Notes: a model not told the origin generated them from the sequence alone. Positions 32,819 to 41,557 are shown, counted from the first letter of the stretch. The stretch: 64,000 nt of DNA from Tahibacter soli (GCF_025717065.2 NZ_JAOVZO020000014.1:62001-126000); one strand, 5' to 3'. Translations and numbers: made by a program.

Positions 32819-32928
32819 AAATTTCACCTTGGAAGAGATCCCCGCGCCGGCGCAAGGTAACCCGCTGTCGCGGCGAAGAAAAGCGCCGGGCTCTTCGGTG
32901 TTCGCGGTCGCGGTTTTTGCGTTTTGTC

Positions 32929-32948
32929 ACCTGTTTCATCTTACAGGT
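32929..32948. promoter_or_regulatory. ACCTGT-N8-ACAGGT inverted repeat in AT-rich divergent region
   Basis: Between the divergent genes at 32818 and 33056 the DNA turns AT-rich (about 32908-32980) and holds ACCTGT/ACAGGT half sites. Just downstream is a second dyad, TGTCC-N7-GGACA (about 32957-32973). A stem CGGCCCGC (33012-33019)/GCGGGCCG (33027-33034) follows in the leader of the plus-strand gene. This probably contains promoters for both genes. Confidence 0.35.
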
Positions 32949-33055
32949 TGTATATCTGTCCACTAGCGGGACAAAAAAGCGGCGCCTAGCATCGACGGCA
33001 AGGGGCAACACCGGCCCGCGCACTTTGCGGGCCGCTTGCAGTAGAGGTGCAGGGC

Positions 33056-33415
33056 ATGAAAGCGGGTGCCCGGAAGCAGCAGTCCATCGGTGCGGGCCGA
33101 TGGCATTGTCTGCTCGCGCTGTCGTTCGGCGTGATGCCGATCGCATCGACGGCGCAGAGCGGCGGTGTCGCGCTCCGCATCGAACTGACGGCCGACAAGG
33201 CCGAGGATTATCACGCGTGGCGGCGGGCGCAGGGGCTCGACGCGCCGGCCGCGTGCGGCGACGCGCGCGGCGGCGTGCGACCGCTCACGCCGGAGGCGCG
33301 GCGGCGGCTCAGCCGCACGCTGCTGCTCGGCGAGGACGGCGTGTGGCGGCCGTTGACGGCCGATTGGCGAACGCTCGCGGCGGCGGGGTGCCTGCCCGCG
33401 ACGCACGGGCGTTAG
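33056..33415 (+). CDS. Small secreted hypothetical protein
   Basis: The 119-residue protein has a basic N-terminus, a hydrophobic core (WHCLLALSFGVMPIASTAQS) and a likely signal peptidase site near residue 34. The mature part has about 85 residues with two or three cysteines (AACGD, AAGCL), so a disulphide is possible. No family was recognised. An AGGTGCAGGG stretch precedes the ATG. Its stop overlaps the stop of the convergent GH47 gene by 4 bp. Codon bias matches neighbours, which supports a real gene. Confidence 0.55.
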   Translation: MKAGARKQQSIGAGRWHCLLALSFGVMPIASTAQSGGVALRIELTADKAEDYHAWRRAQGLDAPAACGDARGGVRPLTPEARRRLSRTLLLGEDGVWRPLTADWRTLAAAGCLPATHGR

Positions 33416-34794
33416 CGCGCCGGCAACCGCAACGGATGCGCCTCGGTGTTGAACGTCGCCGCGTCGAAGTCGAACGCGTCGCGCGGCGCGAACAGCAGCC
33501 AGAAATACTTGAACGTCTCGGCGAACACGAAGCTCTCCATCGCGTCGTCGCGTTCCTTCGTCGTCACGTCCTTGAGCGCCGCGTAACCGTCGTCGGTGCG
33601 GCACCAGCGCACGAAGTCCTCGAACATCTCCTTGCCCATCGCGCGATATTCCGGCCGGCCGGTGAGGCGGTGCAGGTAATACGCCGACTCGACGATCTCG
33701 GGCCGCAGCGGATACGTCGGCCGCAGCACCTTCTGCGCCGCGTAGTCGTACGCGTCGGGCTCGATGCCGTGCGCGCGCCACATCGCGAGCCCCGACGCCT
33801 GCAGCCGCGCCGCGCGGTCGACGTCGCCGCTCAATGCGAGCAGCGCCGGCATGAACGCATCGAGCGCGCCGTAGCGCGTGACCGTGCGCTGCCCGGTGTT
33901 CATGTCGGCGCGGCCGTACCACAGTTCGCCGCCGCGCACTTCGTCGGCGAGATAGCGGTTGACCGGGCCGATGCTGTCGTCCCACATCCGCTTGCAGTCG
34001 GCGTCGCCGAACAAGCGCCAGCATTTGTACAGATATTCGTAGTACGAATCGATGCCGCCGCCGATGTGTGCGCTCGGGTTCGTCCACGCGCCGGTTTCCA
34101 CGTCGATCTGCGAGCCGACGAGTCCGATCGGCGAGCGCTGGTTATACGTTTCCACGAGTGCGCGCTTGGCCGCGTCGTAGTAGTCGGCCTTGCCGGTGAG
34201 TTTCGCGAGCATGCCGAATTCGAGCAGCAGCGTGCCGGTTTCGGCCGGATTGCTGACGCCGTCGCGCACCGCGCCGGTCTTCAGGTTCACGTAGCGGTAA
34301 GGCAGGCCGGTCTTCGACTTGAAGGCCGGCATCAGGCGCCGGCCGAGATCGTCGGCGAGCGCGAGCAGCCGCGCATCGCGCGTCATCTGGTAGCCGGTGA
34401 TCAGGCCGCCGAGCAGACGGATCGTCACCTCGAACACCTGCACGTCGACGTCGTGATCGAACGACAGCTTCGCGACGATGAGCTCCTGCGCGGCTTTCGC
34501 CTCGTCGGTGAGGCCCATCATCAGCAGCGTGTCGAGCGCGTCGACCGGCGTCATCAGCAGCGACGGTCCGTACCAGTCGTGCGGCGCGCGCGTCAGCGGC
34601 TTCAACGCATCGTGGCCCCACGCGTACTTCACGTAGCCTTGCCACGCATGCCGCGTTTCGGTCTTCACGCGATCGGCGAGCGCGCTCGCCTCGCGTTCGG
34701 TCATCGCGGACGACGATTTCGTCGCGGGAGCGCTCGCGCAGCCGGCAACGGCGAGCGCGACGACGGCGAGCGTGAGGATGCGTCGGGCGAACAT
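33412..34794 (-). CDS. GH47 alpha-1,2-mannosidase, lipoprotein
   Basis: The 460-residue protein starts with a lipoprotein signal (MFARRILTLAVVALAVAGC, lipid Cys19). The rest matches glycoside hydrolase family 47 across its length: GPSLLMTPVDALDTLLMMGL, NPAETGTLLLEFGMLAKLTG, GGGIDSYYEYLYKCW, LRPEIVESAYYLHRLTGRPE and MESFVFAETFKYFWLLFA. These segments hold the barrel glutamates and the conserved carboxylates of the active site. GH47 enzymes trim alpha-1,2-linked mannose from high-mannose glycans and are uncommon in bacteria. It is the last gene of a sugar operon, 16 bp after the kinase-epimerase gene, with a GGAGG site. It probably acts in the periplasm or on the outer membrane. Confidence 0.92.
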   Translation of the reverse strand: MFARRILTLAVVALAVAGCASAPATKSSSAMTEREASALADRVKTETRHAWQGYVKYAWGHDALKPLTRAPHDWYGPSLLMTPVDALDTLLMMGLTDEAKAAQELIVAKLSFDHDVDVQVFEVTIRLLGGLITGYQMTRDARLLALADDLGRRLMPAFKSKTGLPYRYVNLKTGAVRDGVSNPAETGTLLLEFGMLAKLTGKADYYDAAKRALVETYNQRSPIGLVGSQIDVETGAWTNPSAHIGGGIDSYYEYLYKCWRLFGDADCKRMWDDSIGPVNRYLADEVRGGELWYGRADMNTGQRTVTRYGALDAFMPALLALSGDVDRAARLQASGLAMWRAHGIEPDAYDYAAQKVLRPTYPLRPEIVESAYYLHRLTGRPEYRAMGKEMFEDFVRWCRTDDGYAALKDVTTKERDDAMESFVFAETFKYFWLLFAPRDAFDFDAATFNTEAHPLRLPAR

Positions 34795-34810
34795 GCGAGC
34801 CTCCGAGGGC

Positions 34811-36958
34811 TTACGAGCGGTGCGAGCGCAGCACGTGCATGACTTCGTAGCACGCGCCCATCGTGTGGTAGTCGGTCTTGCCGGCGGGGCTCTTCTCGTC
34901 CGAGTACCGGCGGTTGTCGGCGTCGAGGATGCGGTACCACGCGCCGTGGCGGTGGTCGACGAAATGCGTCCACGAATACGCCCACAGGCGCTCGTACCAC
35001 TGCCAGTACGCGGCGTCGCCGGTGCGCGCGGCCAGGAGCGCCGCCGCCGCGAGCGATTCGGCCTGCACCCAGAAATACTTGTCGTCGTCGCACATGCGGC
35101 CGTCGGGGGCGAAGCCGTAGTACAGTCCGCCGCGCGACGCATCCCACGAGCGCTGCACGGCGACGTCGAACAGCTGCCGCGCCTTCGGCACGAGCCAGTC
35201 GGCGTCGACGTGGCGATCGAGGATCAGCAGCAGCTTCGCCCACTCGGTCTGATGGCCCGGCTGGAAACCCCACGGCCGGAACAGATGCTTCGGATCGTCG
35301 AGGTGATAGTTCCAGTCGACGTTCCAGTCGATGTCGTAGTGCTCCCAGACGAGGCCGCCGGCCTTGTCGGCCTGGCGCCGCGTCATGTTCTGCGCGAGCG
35401 TCAGCGCGCGGTCGAGCCAGCGGCGCTCGCCGGTCGCGTCGAAGGCCGCGAGCATGGCCTCGCACAGGTGCATATTGGCATTTTGTCCGCGGTATGCGGA
35501 GAAATGCCAGTCGCGGTCGGCCTCGTCGCGGTACAGGCCGAACGCCGCGTCCCAGTAGCGCGCCTCGAGCAGGTCCCACGTTTCGTCGATCCACGCGCGC
35601 GCGTCGTCGACGCCGGCCTGCAGCGCGTGCGAATACGCGAGCAGCACGAACGCGACGCCGTAGCAGTGGTTCGTATCGTCCTCGACCTTGCCGTCGCGCA
35701 GCGTCCACGCGTAGCCGCCGGTATCGGCGTTGCGGTGCGCGTCGCGCAGATAGCGCAGCCCGTGGCGCACGGCGTCGAGATAGTCCGGCTCGCCGAATTC
35801 GCGATACGCGGTCGCGTAGTTGAAGACGAAGCGCGTGCTGCTGACGAGGTGGCGGTGCGACGCGTCGTAGACCGAACCGTCGTCGCGGAAATAGTGGAAG
35901 AAGCCGCCCTGCGGATCGATGCAGCGCGGGTGGTAGAACGCCATCGTGTGCGCGATGTGCGCGCGCAGCGCGTCGGGCGAACGGAAGTCGGGGGCGGGCG
36001 GCGTCGCGGTCATCGCGTTCTCGATCAGGGTTTCGACCTCGGCGAGTGCCGGCATCGCCGCGAACGCGCCATGACGCGTGACCGCGAGCGCGCCGGCCGC
36101 CGCGCCGTGGCGCAGCGCGTCGTCAATCGCGCGCGGATCGTCGATCGCCGCGTGCCGCGCGAGGCGGCACAGCATGCCCGCGACGAACGCGTCGCCGGCG
36201 CCGGTCGTGTCGATCGCGCGCACGGCGTAGCTGTCGATCGTGCCGCGTTGCGTGCGCGTATGCCATTCGACCGGCGCGGCGCCGTCGGTGATCGCGACGA
36301 GTTGCGCGCGCGCGGCGAACAGGCGCGCGAGCACGGCCGGCGCGTCGCCCGGCGCGAGAAAGTCGAGTTCGGCGCGCGTGAGCTTCACGATGTCGGCCTC
36401 GTCGAGCAGCCGCCACAGCCGCGCGCGCGGATCGAGATCGATCGGCCACAGCGCGGGGCGCAGGTTCAGATCGACGCAGACGTGCGCGCCGGCTTCGCGC
36501 GCGCGCCGCGCGGCGTCGAGCGTCGTCGCGGCGATGGCTTCTTCGGTCAGGCTGTTCGAACACAGGTGCAGCGCGAACGCGCCGTCGAACGCGTCGGCCG
36601 CGAAGTGTTCGGCGCGAAACAACAGGTCGGCCGCGGGCGGGCGGTAGAAGCTGAAGCTGCGTTCGCCGTCGGCGTCGAGCGCGACGAACGCGAGCGCGGT
36701 TTTCGCCGCGCTCGTGCGCACGACGCCGCGCGTGCCGACGCCGGCCGCGTCGAGACTTTCCACGAGGAAATCGCCGAACAGATCGGCGCCGACCATGCCG
36801 ACGAACCGCGCGTCGGCGCCGAGCCGCGCGCACGCGACGGCGACGTTGGCGGGCGCGCCTCCGGCATATTGCAGGAACGCGCGCGGCGCGTCGGGCGAGG
36901 CGGGCGGCTGTGCGAGGAAGTCGATCAGGGCCTCGCCGAAACACACGATTTTCGTCAT
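34811..36958 (-). CDS. Fused PfkB sugar kinase and AGE-family epimerase/isomerase
   Basis: One 715-residue frame joins two enzymes. Residues 1-312 form a PfkB (fructokinase-type) kinase: MTKIVCFGEALIDFL, GGAPANVAVACARLG and IDTTGAGDAFVAGML with catalytic D256. Residues 316-715 form an N-acylglucosamine 2-epimerase (AGE) family alpha/alpha barrel: RAHIAHTMAFYHPRCIDP, GGFFHYFRDDGS, QNANMHLCEAMLAA and WGFQPGHQTEWAKLL. The join ENAMTATPPA contains a Met where stand-alone AGE proteins start, but no stop codon separates the halves. AGE relatives include mannose isomerase. A mannose-to-fructose-to-fructose-6-phosphate route is therefore likely. Its ATG overlaps the stop of the MFS gene (ATGA). Confidence 0.9.
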   Translation of the reverse strand: MTKIVCFGEALIDFLAQPPASPDAPRAFLQYAGGAPANVAVACARLGADARFVGMVGADLFGDFLVESLDAAGVGTRGVVRTSAAKTALAFVALDADGERSFSFYRPPAADLLFRAEHFAADAFDGAFALHLCSNSLTEEAIAATTLDAARRAREAGAHVCVDLNLRPALWPIDLDPRARLWRLLDEADIVKLTRAELDFLAPGDAPAVLARLFAARAQLVAITDGAAPVEWHTRTQRGTIDSYAVRAIDTTGAGDAFVAGMLCRLARHAAIDDPRAIDDALRHGAAAGALAVTRHGAFAAMPALAEVETLIENAMTATPPAPDFRSPDALRAHIAHTMAFYHPRCIDPQGGFFHYFRDDGSVYDASHRHLVSSTRFVFNYATAYREFGEPDYLDAVRHGLRYLRDAHRNADTGGYAWTLRDGKVEDDTNHCYGVAFVLLAYSHALQAGVDDARAWIDETWDLLEARYWDAAFGLYRDEADRDWHFSAYRGQNANMHLCEAMLAAFDATGERRWLDRALTLAQNMTRRQADKAGGLVWEHYDIDWNVDWNYHLDDPKHLFRPWGFQPGHQTEWAKLLLILDRHVDADWLVPKARQLFDVAVQRSWDASRGGLYYGFAPDGRMCDDDKYFWVQAESLAAAALLAARTGDAAYWQWYERLWAYSWTHFVDHRHGAWYRILDADNRRYSDEKSPAGKTDYHTMGACYEVMHVLRSHRS

Positions 36959-38235
36959 GAACGGTCCAACTGAGCGCGCGAGCCGCGCGCGGCGTACCAC
37001 GCGACGTACGCGTAGCACAGAAGAGGAATCAGGAAGGCATATTGCAGCGCAGCGGTCTCGTCGCCGAGCGATGCTTTGAGTGCATCGACGACGGCGCCCT
37101 GCACGAACGGAATCGCCGCGCCGCCGAAGATCGCGGTCACGAGCAGGCTCGACGCGCGCTGCGTCAGCGGACCGAGGCCTTCGATCGCGAGCGTGAAGAT
37201 CGTCGGAAACAGAATCGAGTTGACGAGGCCTACCGCGAGCACGCTCCACATCGCGATCGAACCGCTCGCGGCGATCGTCGTCGCGAGCAGCGCCATCGCG
37301 ATGGCCGCGTAGATCACGACGAGCCGCCGCGGATCGGCCGACAGCAAGAGCGCCGCGCCGACGAAGCGGCCGATCATCGCGCCGCCCCAGTACATCGAGA
37401 TATAGCCGCCGACGTCGGCCGGCGCGACCGCGCCGATGTCCGGTCGCGCGAGGTAGTTGCCGAGAAAGCTGCCGATCGTCACCTCGGCGCCGACATAGAG
37501 AAAGATCGCGACGACGCCGTAGCGCAGGCGGCGATGGCGCCACACCTCGGCGAAGCCGGTGCGATGGTCGGCGGCCTGTTCGGTCGCCTCGACGATCGGC
37601 GGCAGGCGAAACAGTTTCACGACGACTGCGAGCGCGAACAGCGCGACGGCGAGGCCGACGTAAGGCAGCTGCACGCTGTTCGCCTGCGTCTGCCGGTACG
37701 CGGCGAGTTCGTCGGGCGAGAGGCGCGCGAGCGCGTCGGCGCCGAGCACCGTGCCGCCGAGGATCAAGAGGCCGCCGACGTAGGGGCCGAGCGTATGACC
37801 GAGCGAATTGACGGCCTGCGCGAAGCTCAGGCGGCTCGCGGCGCGCTCGGGTGCGCCGAGCAGGCTGACGTAGGGATTGGCCGACACCTGCAGCAGCACG
37901 ATGCCGGTGGCGAGCACGAACAGCGCGCCGAGAAACAGCGGATACGAATGAAACGCGGCGGCGGGCAGAAAGGCGAGGGCGCCGCACCCGGCGACGACGA
38001 GGCCGAGTACGATGCCGTGCGTATAGCCGACGCGCGCGATCACGCGGCCGGCGGGGATCGACATCACGAGATAGGCGCCGAAGAAGCACGACTGGATCAG
38101 CATCGCCTGCCAGTACGTGAGCGTGAACACGTCCTTGAGATGCGGAATCAGGACGTCGTTGAGCTCCGTGATGAAGCCCCACAGGAAGAACATCACCGTG
38201 ACGACGACGAGGGCCGAGCGGTGGTGCTGGGGCAT
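36955..38235 (-). CDS. MFS sugar permease (FucP/GluP-like)
   Basis: The 426-residue protein has twelve hydrophobic segments and FucP/glucose-galactose permease features: FFLWGFITELNDVLIPHLKD in helix 1, SCFFGAYLVMSIPAGRVIAR in helix 2, and YVSLLGAPERAASRLSFAQA between helices 3 and 4, followed by NSLGHTLGPYVGG. It is a probable sugar:proton symporter in the inner membrane. It is the first gene of the operon and overlaps the kinase-epimerase start by ATGA. Given its partners, mannose is the best guess for its substrate. A GGAG site precedes the ATG. Confidence 0.9.
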   Translation of the reverse strand: MPQHHRSALVVVTVMFFLWGFITELNDVLIPHLKDVFTLTYWQAMLIQSCFFGAYLVMSIPAGRVIARVGYTHGIVLGLVVAGCGALAFLPAAAFHSYPLFLGALFVLATGIVLLQVSANPYVSLLGAPERAASRLSFAQAVNSLGHTLGPYVGGLLILGGTVLGADALARLSPDELAAYRQTQANSVQLPYVGLAVALFALAVVVKLFRLPPIVEATEQAADHRTGFAEVWRHRRLRYGVVAIFLYVGAEVTIGSFLGNYLARPDIGAVAPADVGGYISMYWGGAMIGRFVGAALLLSADPRRLVVIYAAIAMALLATTIAASGSIAMWSVLAVGLVNSILFPTIFTLAIEGLGPLTQRASSLLVTAIFGGAAIPFVQGAVVDALKASLGDETAALQYAFLIPLLCYAYVAWYAARGSRAQLDRS

Positions 38236-38393
38236 GGGGGCTCCGGGGTGTAGGACGCTAGGTGCGATGCGGGCTGGATCGATCTAATTTGGCCATAGAC
38301 GTGAGTATGAATGCATGGCGCGGTGCAGCAATCGCCGGCGATCCTCGCCGTATCACGGTAGCGACGAAAACCAAAACCTCGACGAGATCATGT

Positions 38394-38527
38394 GCGTCGC
38401 CCCCTCATCCCAACCTTCTCCCCCAACGCTGTTGGGGGAGAAGGAGCCGAGGATTCAGGCGTCGCGGCGCTCGAGCCCTCTCCTCCAAGCTTGCTTGGGG
38501 GAGAGGGTTGGGAGAGGGGGCGACGCC
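38394..38527. repeat. Paired hairpin repeat, copy 2
   Basis: Two hairpins (38414-38444 with arms CCTTCTCCCCCAAC; 38476-38507 with arms CCCTCTCC(T/C)CCAAGC) are enclosed by outer arms GCGTCGCCCCCT (38394-38405) and its complement ending at 38527. Layout and sequence match the unit at 29443-29579. The rest of the 483-bp gap (38236-38718) holds no gene that I can support. Confidence 0.7.
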
Positions 38528-38718
38528 GAGGTCTTCGTTGTTCTGACAGAAAAAATACACTCGCCGGCACTATGCACATTTATCCCGGACAGCAGTGAGC
38601 TTGCGCTGGAATGACGATGTTGTGCGCCGCGTTAGTTGATCACCGGTGACATATGGATTGAGCAGCCAGTCGTGGCGCCAGTCGCGACGCGACTGTCGAA
38701 ACAGTCATCCCACGATTC

Positions 38719-39207
38719 TCACAGACCATATTTTGCTCGAATGGTCGTGCTTAGGAACTGTGCGTCGAAGGTCATACTGCCTTCGATCTGCTCGCGAAGG
38801 CAGCGGACCATCATCCCGACCCCGGGCTTGTAGAACGAGTAAGTCTGTACGGGGCTGTAAGTCGTAGTTCCGCTATAGACCGCTGTGTTCCCGACTACGT
38901 TAACTTGCCCCGTCGTTTGCGCCATGCCGGGCATAGTGACGTTCTGCGTAACCGACTGGTCAACAGAGTCGACGACCGCGAAATACGGGTGGCCGACGCC
39001 ACTACAAAGTTCCGCGGCCCGAAGCATTGCAAAATCCTGAACGCGTTCCGGTGTGGTGAATCCGTTACCCGAGAAGGAAACCCTGAAGACGTCCGGTGCG
39101 AGCTGCGTTTCCGAGAAGCCGCCGGAGAAACCGGTTCGTTGGTAGGTAGTTGCACATGCTGACAGCAGCGTAACGAAACTAAGAATACCGGCAAGTTTAC
39201 TGTTCAT
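38719..39207 (-). CDS. CC0125/CC1285-type lipoprotein
   Basis: The 162-residue protein has a lipoprotein signal (MNSKLAGILSFVTLLSAC, Cys18) and the family core: TGFSGGFSETQLAPDVFRVS, then GNGFTTPERVQDFAMLRAAE and LCSGVGHPYFAVVD. The middle of the protein is Val/Thr/Gln-rich. These small lipoproteins are conserved in proteobacteria and have no known function. A strong GGAGGGG site precedes the ATG. The gene and its flanks are visibly less GC-rich than the sugar operon next door, which hints at acquired DNA. Confidence 0.75.
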   Translation of the reverse strand: MNSKLAGILSFVTLLSACATTYQRTGFSGGFSETQLAPDVFRVSFSGNGFTTPERVQDFAMLRAAELCSGVGHPYFAVVDSVDQSVTQNVTMPGMAQTTGQVNVVGNTAVYSGTTTYSPVQTYSFYKPGVGMMVRCLREQIEGSMTFDAQFLSTTIRAKYGL

Positions 39208-39660
39208 GGTCCCCCTCCAAGTCCATGCCCCTAAGCCTGATGTTATGGCTACGAACCTCTCAGCTCCAGTCCTCAGCAACGCGGCAGTTGCGTCCGTCGC
39301 TTGAAGCGCCACTTGCGCGCGAATGCTCGGTCTCGTTAAGGGGAGACAAAGAAACAACGATGCAAATTTTCGACAATCGGTGAAAAGCTCGCGGCGTGTC
39401 GGGCAATACAACTGTTCGCTGCGGTCGTCCCAGCATAGCCCCGTGCTCGGCCGGTCAAGGACTGCGCAAGTTCGATAAAACCGAATCCTTGACCGGCCTG
39501 CGCGCGGGGCTCTGAAAGGTCGCCCACAGCGACCAATCGCCGAAAGCTGAAAAGCGAAAGGCTGAAAGCGCGACATCGATCGGCCGCTTGGGTAAGCGCG
39601 AACGGCGCGGCTGTCACCACGCCGTTCGCTAACCAAAACCCACTTATAAGGAAGTGGATC
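39208..39660. promoter_or_regulatory. Leader region of the SymE-like gene with hairpin
   Basis: No gene is apparent in this 453-bp stretch. GCGAACGGCG (39598-39607) and CGCCGTTCGC (39620-39629) form a hairpin that extends on both sides with a few mismatches. It ends about 30 bp before the toxin start and just upstream of its AAGGAAG site. In E. coli the symE leader is the target of the antisense RNA SymR; an equivalent antisense RNA could be encoded here but cannot be shown from sequence alone. Confidence 0.35.
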
Positions 39661-39876
39661 ATGGCCAAGCCCAAGCCTACCGCACGAAACCCCATCCGGA
39701 AGCGTCTGCACGTCGGCACGACGATCTACCCGGCCACCGCCACGCGTTACCGCGAATCCGGCCCCGTTCCCTATATCCGCCTCTGCGGCCACTGGCTCGC
39801 CACCGCCGGCTTTTCGCCCGCCGACGCACTCGACGTCGTCGCCACGCCCGGCAAGCTCGTCATCACGCGCGTCTAG
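39661..39876 (+). CDS. SymE-like type I toxin
   Basis: This 71-residue basic protein carries the SymE family core PYIRLCGHWLATAGFSPADA followed by VVATPGKLVITRV, a SpoVT/AbrB-type swapped-hairpin fold. In E. coli SymE is SOS-induced, held down by antisense RNA SymR, and affects nucleic acids and translation when overproduced. The ATG has an AAGGAAG site 5 bp upstream. No LexA-box-like sequence was seen. A terminator hairpin follows 14 bp after the stop. It is in an accessory-looking stretch. Confidence 0.85.
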   Translation: MAKPKPTARNPIRKRLHVGTTIYPATATRYRESGPVPYIRLCGHWLATAGFSPADALDVVATPGKLVITRV

Positions 39877-39889
39877 CGCCACCGTCCCG

Positions 39890-39914
39890 GCAGCCCCGTT
39901 CGCGGGGCTGCTTT
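39890..39914 (+). terminator. Rho-independent-like terminator after the SymE-like gene
   Basis: GCAGCCCCG (39890-39898), loop TTCG, CGGGGCTGC (39903-39911), then TTTGCGT. A 9-bp perfect stem with a stable tetraloop and a short T run. Confidence 0.7.
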
Positions 39915-40003
39915 GCGTCAGCCCCCGTTTTTCGCACGCAACGTCCCGAACGCCGCCGTATTTCGGTCTGCCGCGCGGGCGGAGACCCGCGTCGGGTGGC
40001 CAT

Positions 40004-40241
40004 CACTCATCGTTGCGCAAAAATCAGAGACCGCCGACCCGTGATCACTCACGCGTGAGTGCCGCGCAGTCTCGCGTGAGTGATCGTCACTCGACCGCCA
40101 TATCCGCGGTACCGGCCGGCGAGTGATTTTTGCCCGGCGTCGAGTGGCGATCAGTCTCGCGTCACTGACGCGTACTCACGCGCGACTGCGCCGCACTCAC
40201 GGTCGGGTAGTGCGTTACCCGGGGGTCAGTAAAAATCACTC
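40004..40241. repeat. Cluster of CACTC/GAGTG motifs with a 16-bp palindrome
   Basis: Nine copies of CACTC or its complement lie within 238 bp: 40004, 40046, 40057, 40078, 40088, 40121, 40142, 40194 and 40237. Two of them make the perfect palindrome CACTCACGCGTGAGTG (40046-40061). Several are followed or preceded by A/T runs (GAGTGATTTTT, AAAAATCACTC). No open frame makes sense here. It may be a regulator-binding array, a structured RNA or a transposon/plasmid remnant. Confidence 0.6.
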
Positions 40242-40349
40242 GACGATGACTGGTGGATACTCAACGCGTCGTTTTGGCGCCGAAACGCCTCGAAAACCGG
40301 CGTTTCGGCAGCGTCGACGCGCTGCCGGCACGATTCGCACCGGCACGCC

Positions 40350-41414
40350 TCACTTCAAAATCTTCTGCACATCCACGATATCGACGCCCTGCATCTGCCC
40401 GAGCAGCCCGTCGAACCACGGCTTGTGCGAGCTGCCGACGATAGACAGCACGCGCGCGCCGGGCCTGTCGCGGAACGCCACGCGGATGCTCGCGACCATG
40501 CGCAGGTTGCGCGCTTCCCAGCCGCCGACATACTGCCGCCCGTAGCGCTGCGGCGACGGGTCGCGCTGCGCGGCGCCGAAGTCGGCTTCGATCGCGATGC
40601 GCTGGTTTTCCGGCTGGTTGATGTAGCGGTACAGCGCGAGCATGTCGCTGCCGTTGCGCAGCGCCTCGTCGCGTTCGCGCATCGCTTTCGCCGGCCCGGC
40701 GCCCGCTTCCCATGCCTTCATGACCGCATCGCCGTAGGCTTTCGCGTCGGCGAACTGCGCGGCGTCGCCGGTGTGGTCGTCGACGGCGTAGACGCGTTCG
40801 AGACCCAGGCGCGCGGCCAACACAGCACCGATCGCGAAGCTTTCGTTGTTCGACGCGGCGAATTTTTCGAGCTGCGCGACGAGCGTCGCGTCGAGGCCGT
40901 CGCCGGCCTTGCGTTCGGCCGGCGGCAGGCGCAGCCACTGCACGAGCGCGGACGCCGCTTCGCCGCCCGCGAGGAATACCGAGGCCAGTTCGCGGCGCTG
41001 CGCCGGCGTCGGATCGGCCGGCCAGGTCTTGAGCGTCGTGTACGCTTTCGCCGTCGCCGCCGGCACATCGAGGCCCGTCGCGGCTTTCGCTTCGGCGGTG
41101 CTGCGGCAGTACGGCTCGAGGTCTTCGGGCAGATAGATCGCCGGATGCCGCGCGACGTGGTCGCACTGCTCGCCGGGCAGGCTTTCGATCGTCACGATCT
41201 GCGGCTTGAACGCGGCCAGCTTGTCGAGCACCGGTTCGATCGATTCGCGTTTGAAACTTTTCGGCATGCCGGACAGATGGACCGAGCCGAGGACGAGTAT
41301 CTGCGTGCGATCGCCGGCGACCTCGCGGTCGAGCGCGGGCAGGGGCTGCCGCGCCGAGGCGCCGATCGAGAAAACCGCGAGGGTGAGGCCGAGTGCCGCG
41401 TACCGTTTGTGCAT
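40350..41414 (-). CDS. Secreted DUF5694-like (TraB/ChaN-related) protein
   Basis: The 354-residue protein has a signal peptide (ALGLTLAVFSIGASARQPL) and the hallmark start TQILVLGSVHLSGMPKSF, with a second conserved part QIVTIESLPGEQCDHV and a C-terminal GARVLSIVGSSHKPWFDGLL. The GxxH...E...GxSH pattern is that of the TraB/GumN/ChaN-like superfamily, which includes putative metallo-hydrolases and haem-binding proteins. DUF5694 members have no proven role. The ATG at 41414 has a GGAG site. A second small secreted protein gene lies upstream on the same strand. Confidence 0.75.
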   Translation of the reverse strand: MHKRYAALGLTLAVFSIGASARQPLPALDREVAGDRTQILVLGSVHLSGMPKSFKRESIEPVLDKLAAFKPQIVTIESLPGEQCDHVARHPAIYLPEDLEPYCRSTAEAKAATGLDVPAATAKAYTTLKTWPADPTPAQRRELASVFLAGGEAASALVQWLRLPPAERKAGDGLDATLVAQLEKFAASNNESFAIGAVLAARLGLERVYAVDDHTGDAAQFADAKAYGDAVMKAWEAGAGPAKAMRERDEALRNGSDMLALYRYINQPENQRIAIEADFGAAQRDPSPQRYGRQYVGGWEARNLRMVASIRVAFRDRPGARVLSIVGSSHKPWFDGLLGQMQGVDIVDVQKILK

Positions 41415-41557
41415 ATCCGCTCCGAAGACGTGTTGCGTGGGCGAGCCGACGCGCGCGCGAGGCCTGTTGTCGGCACGGGTCGCGGTCGTCGAATCCGCGG
41501 GCGTAGATGCACGAACCGCCGTGCAGGGTTGCATCGGCGCGCAGGTACCCTTTCGGC

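Noticed and set aside
34811-36958. Splitting the kinase-epimerase into two genes at the Met near 36013
   Set aside because: The frame is continuous with no stop and no ribosome binding site before that Met; I keep one gene but list an error at the join as the main alternative.
34772-36973. A 733-codon plus-strand frame over the kinase-epimerase gene
   Set aside because: Shadow of the GC-rich coding strand; no domain, unusual Arg/Val/His content.
40004-40241. Possible replication-origin iterons
   Set aside because: Motif spacing is irregular, orientation is mixed, and no Rep protein or partition gene is nearby.
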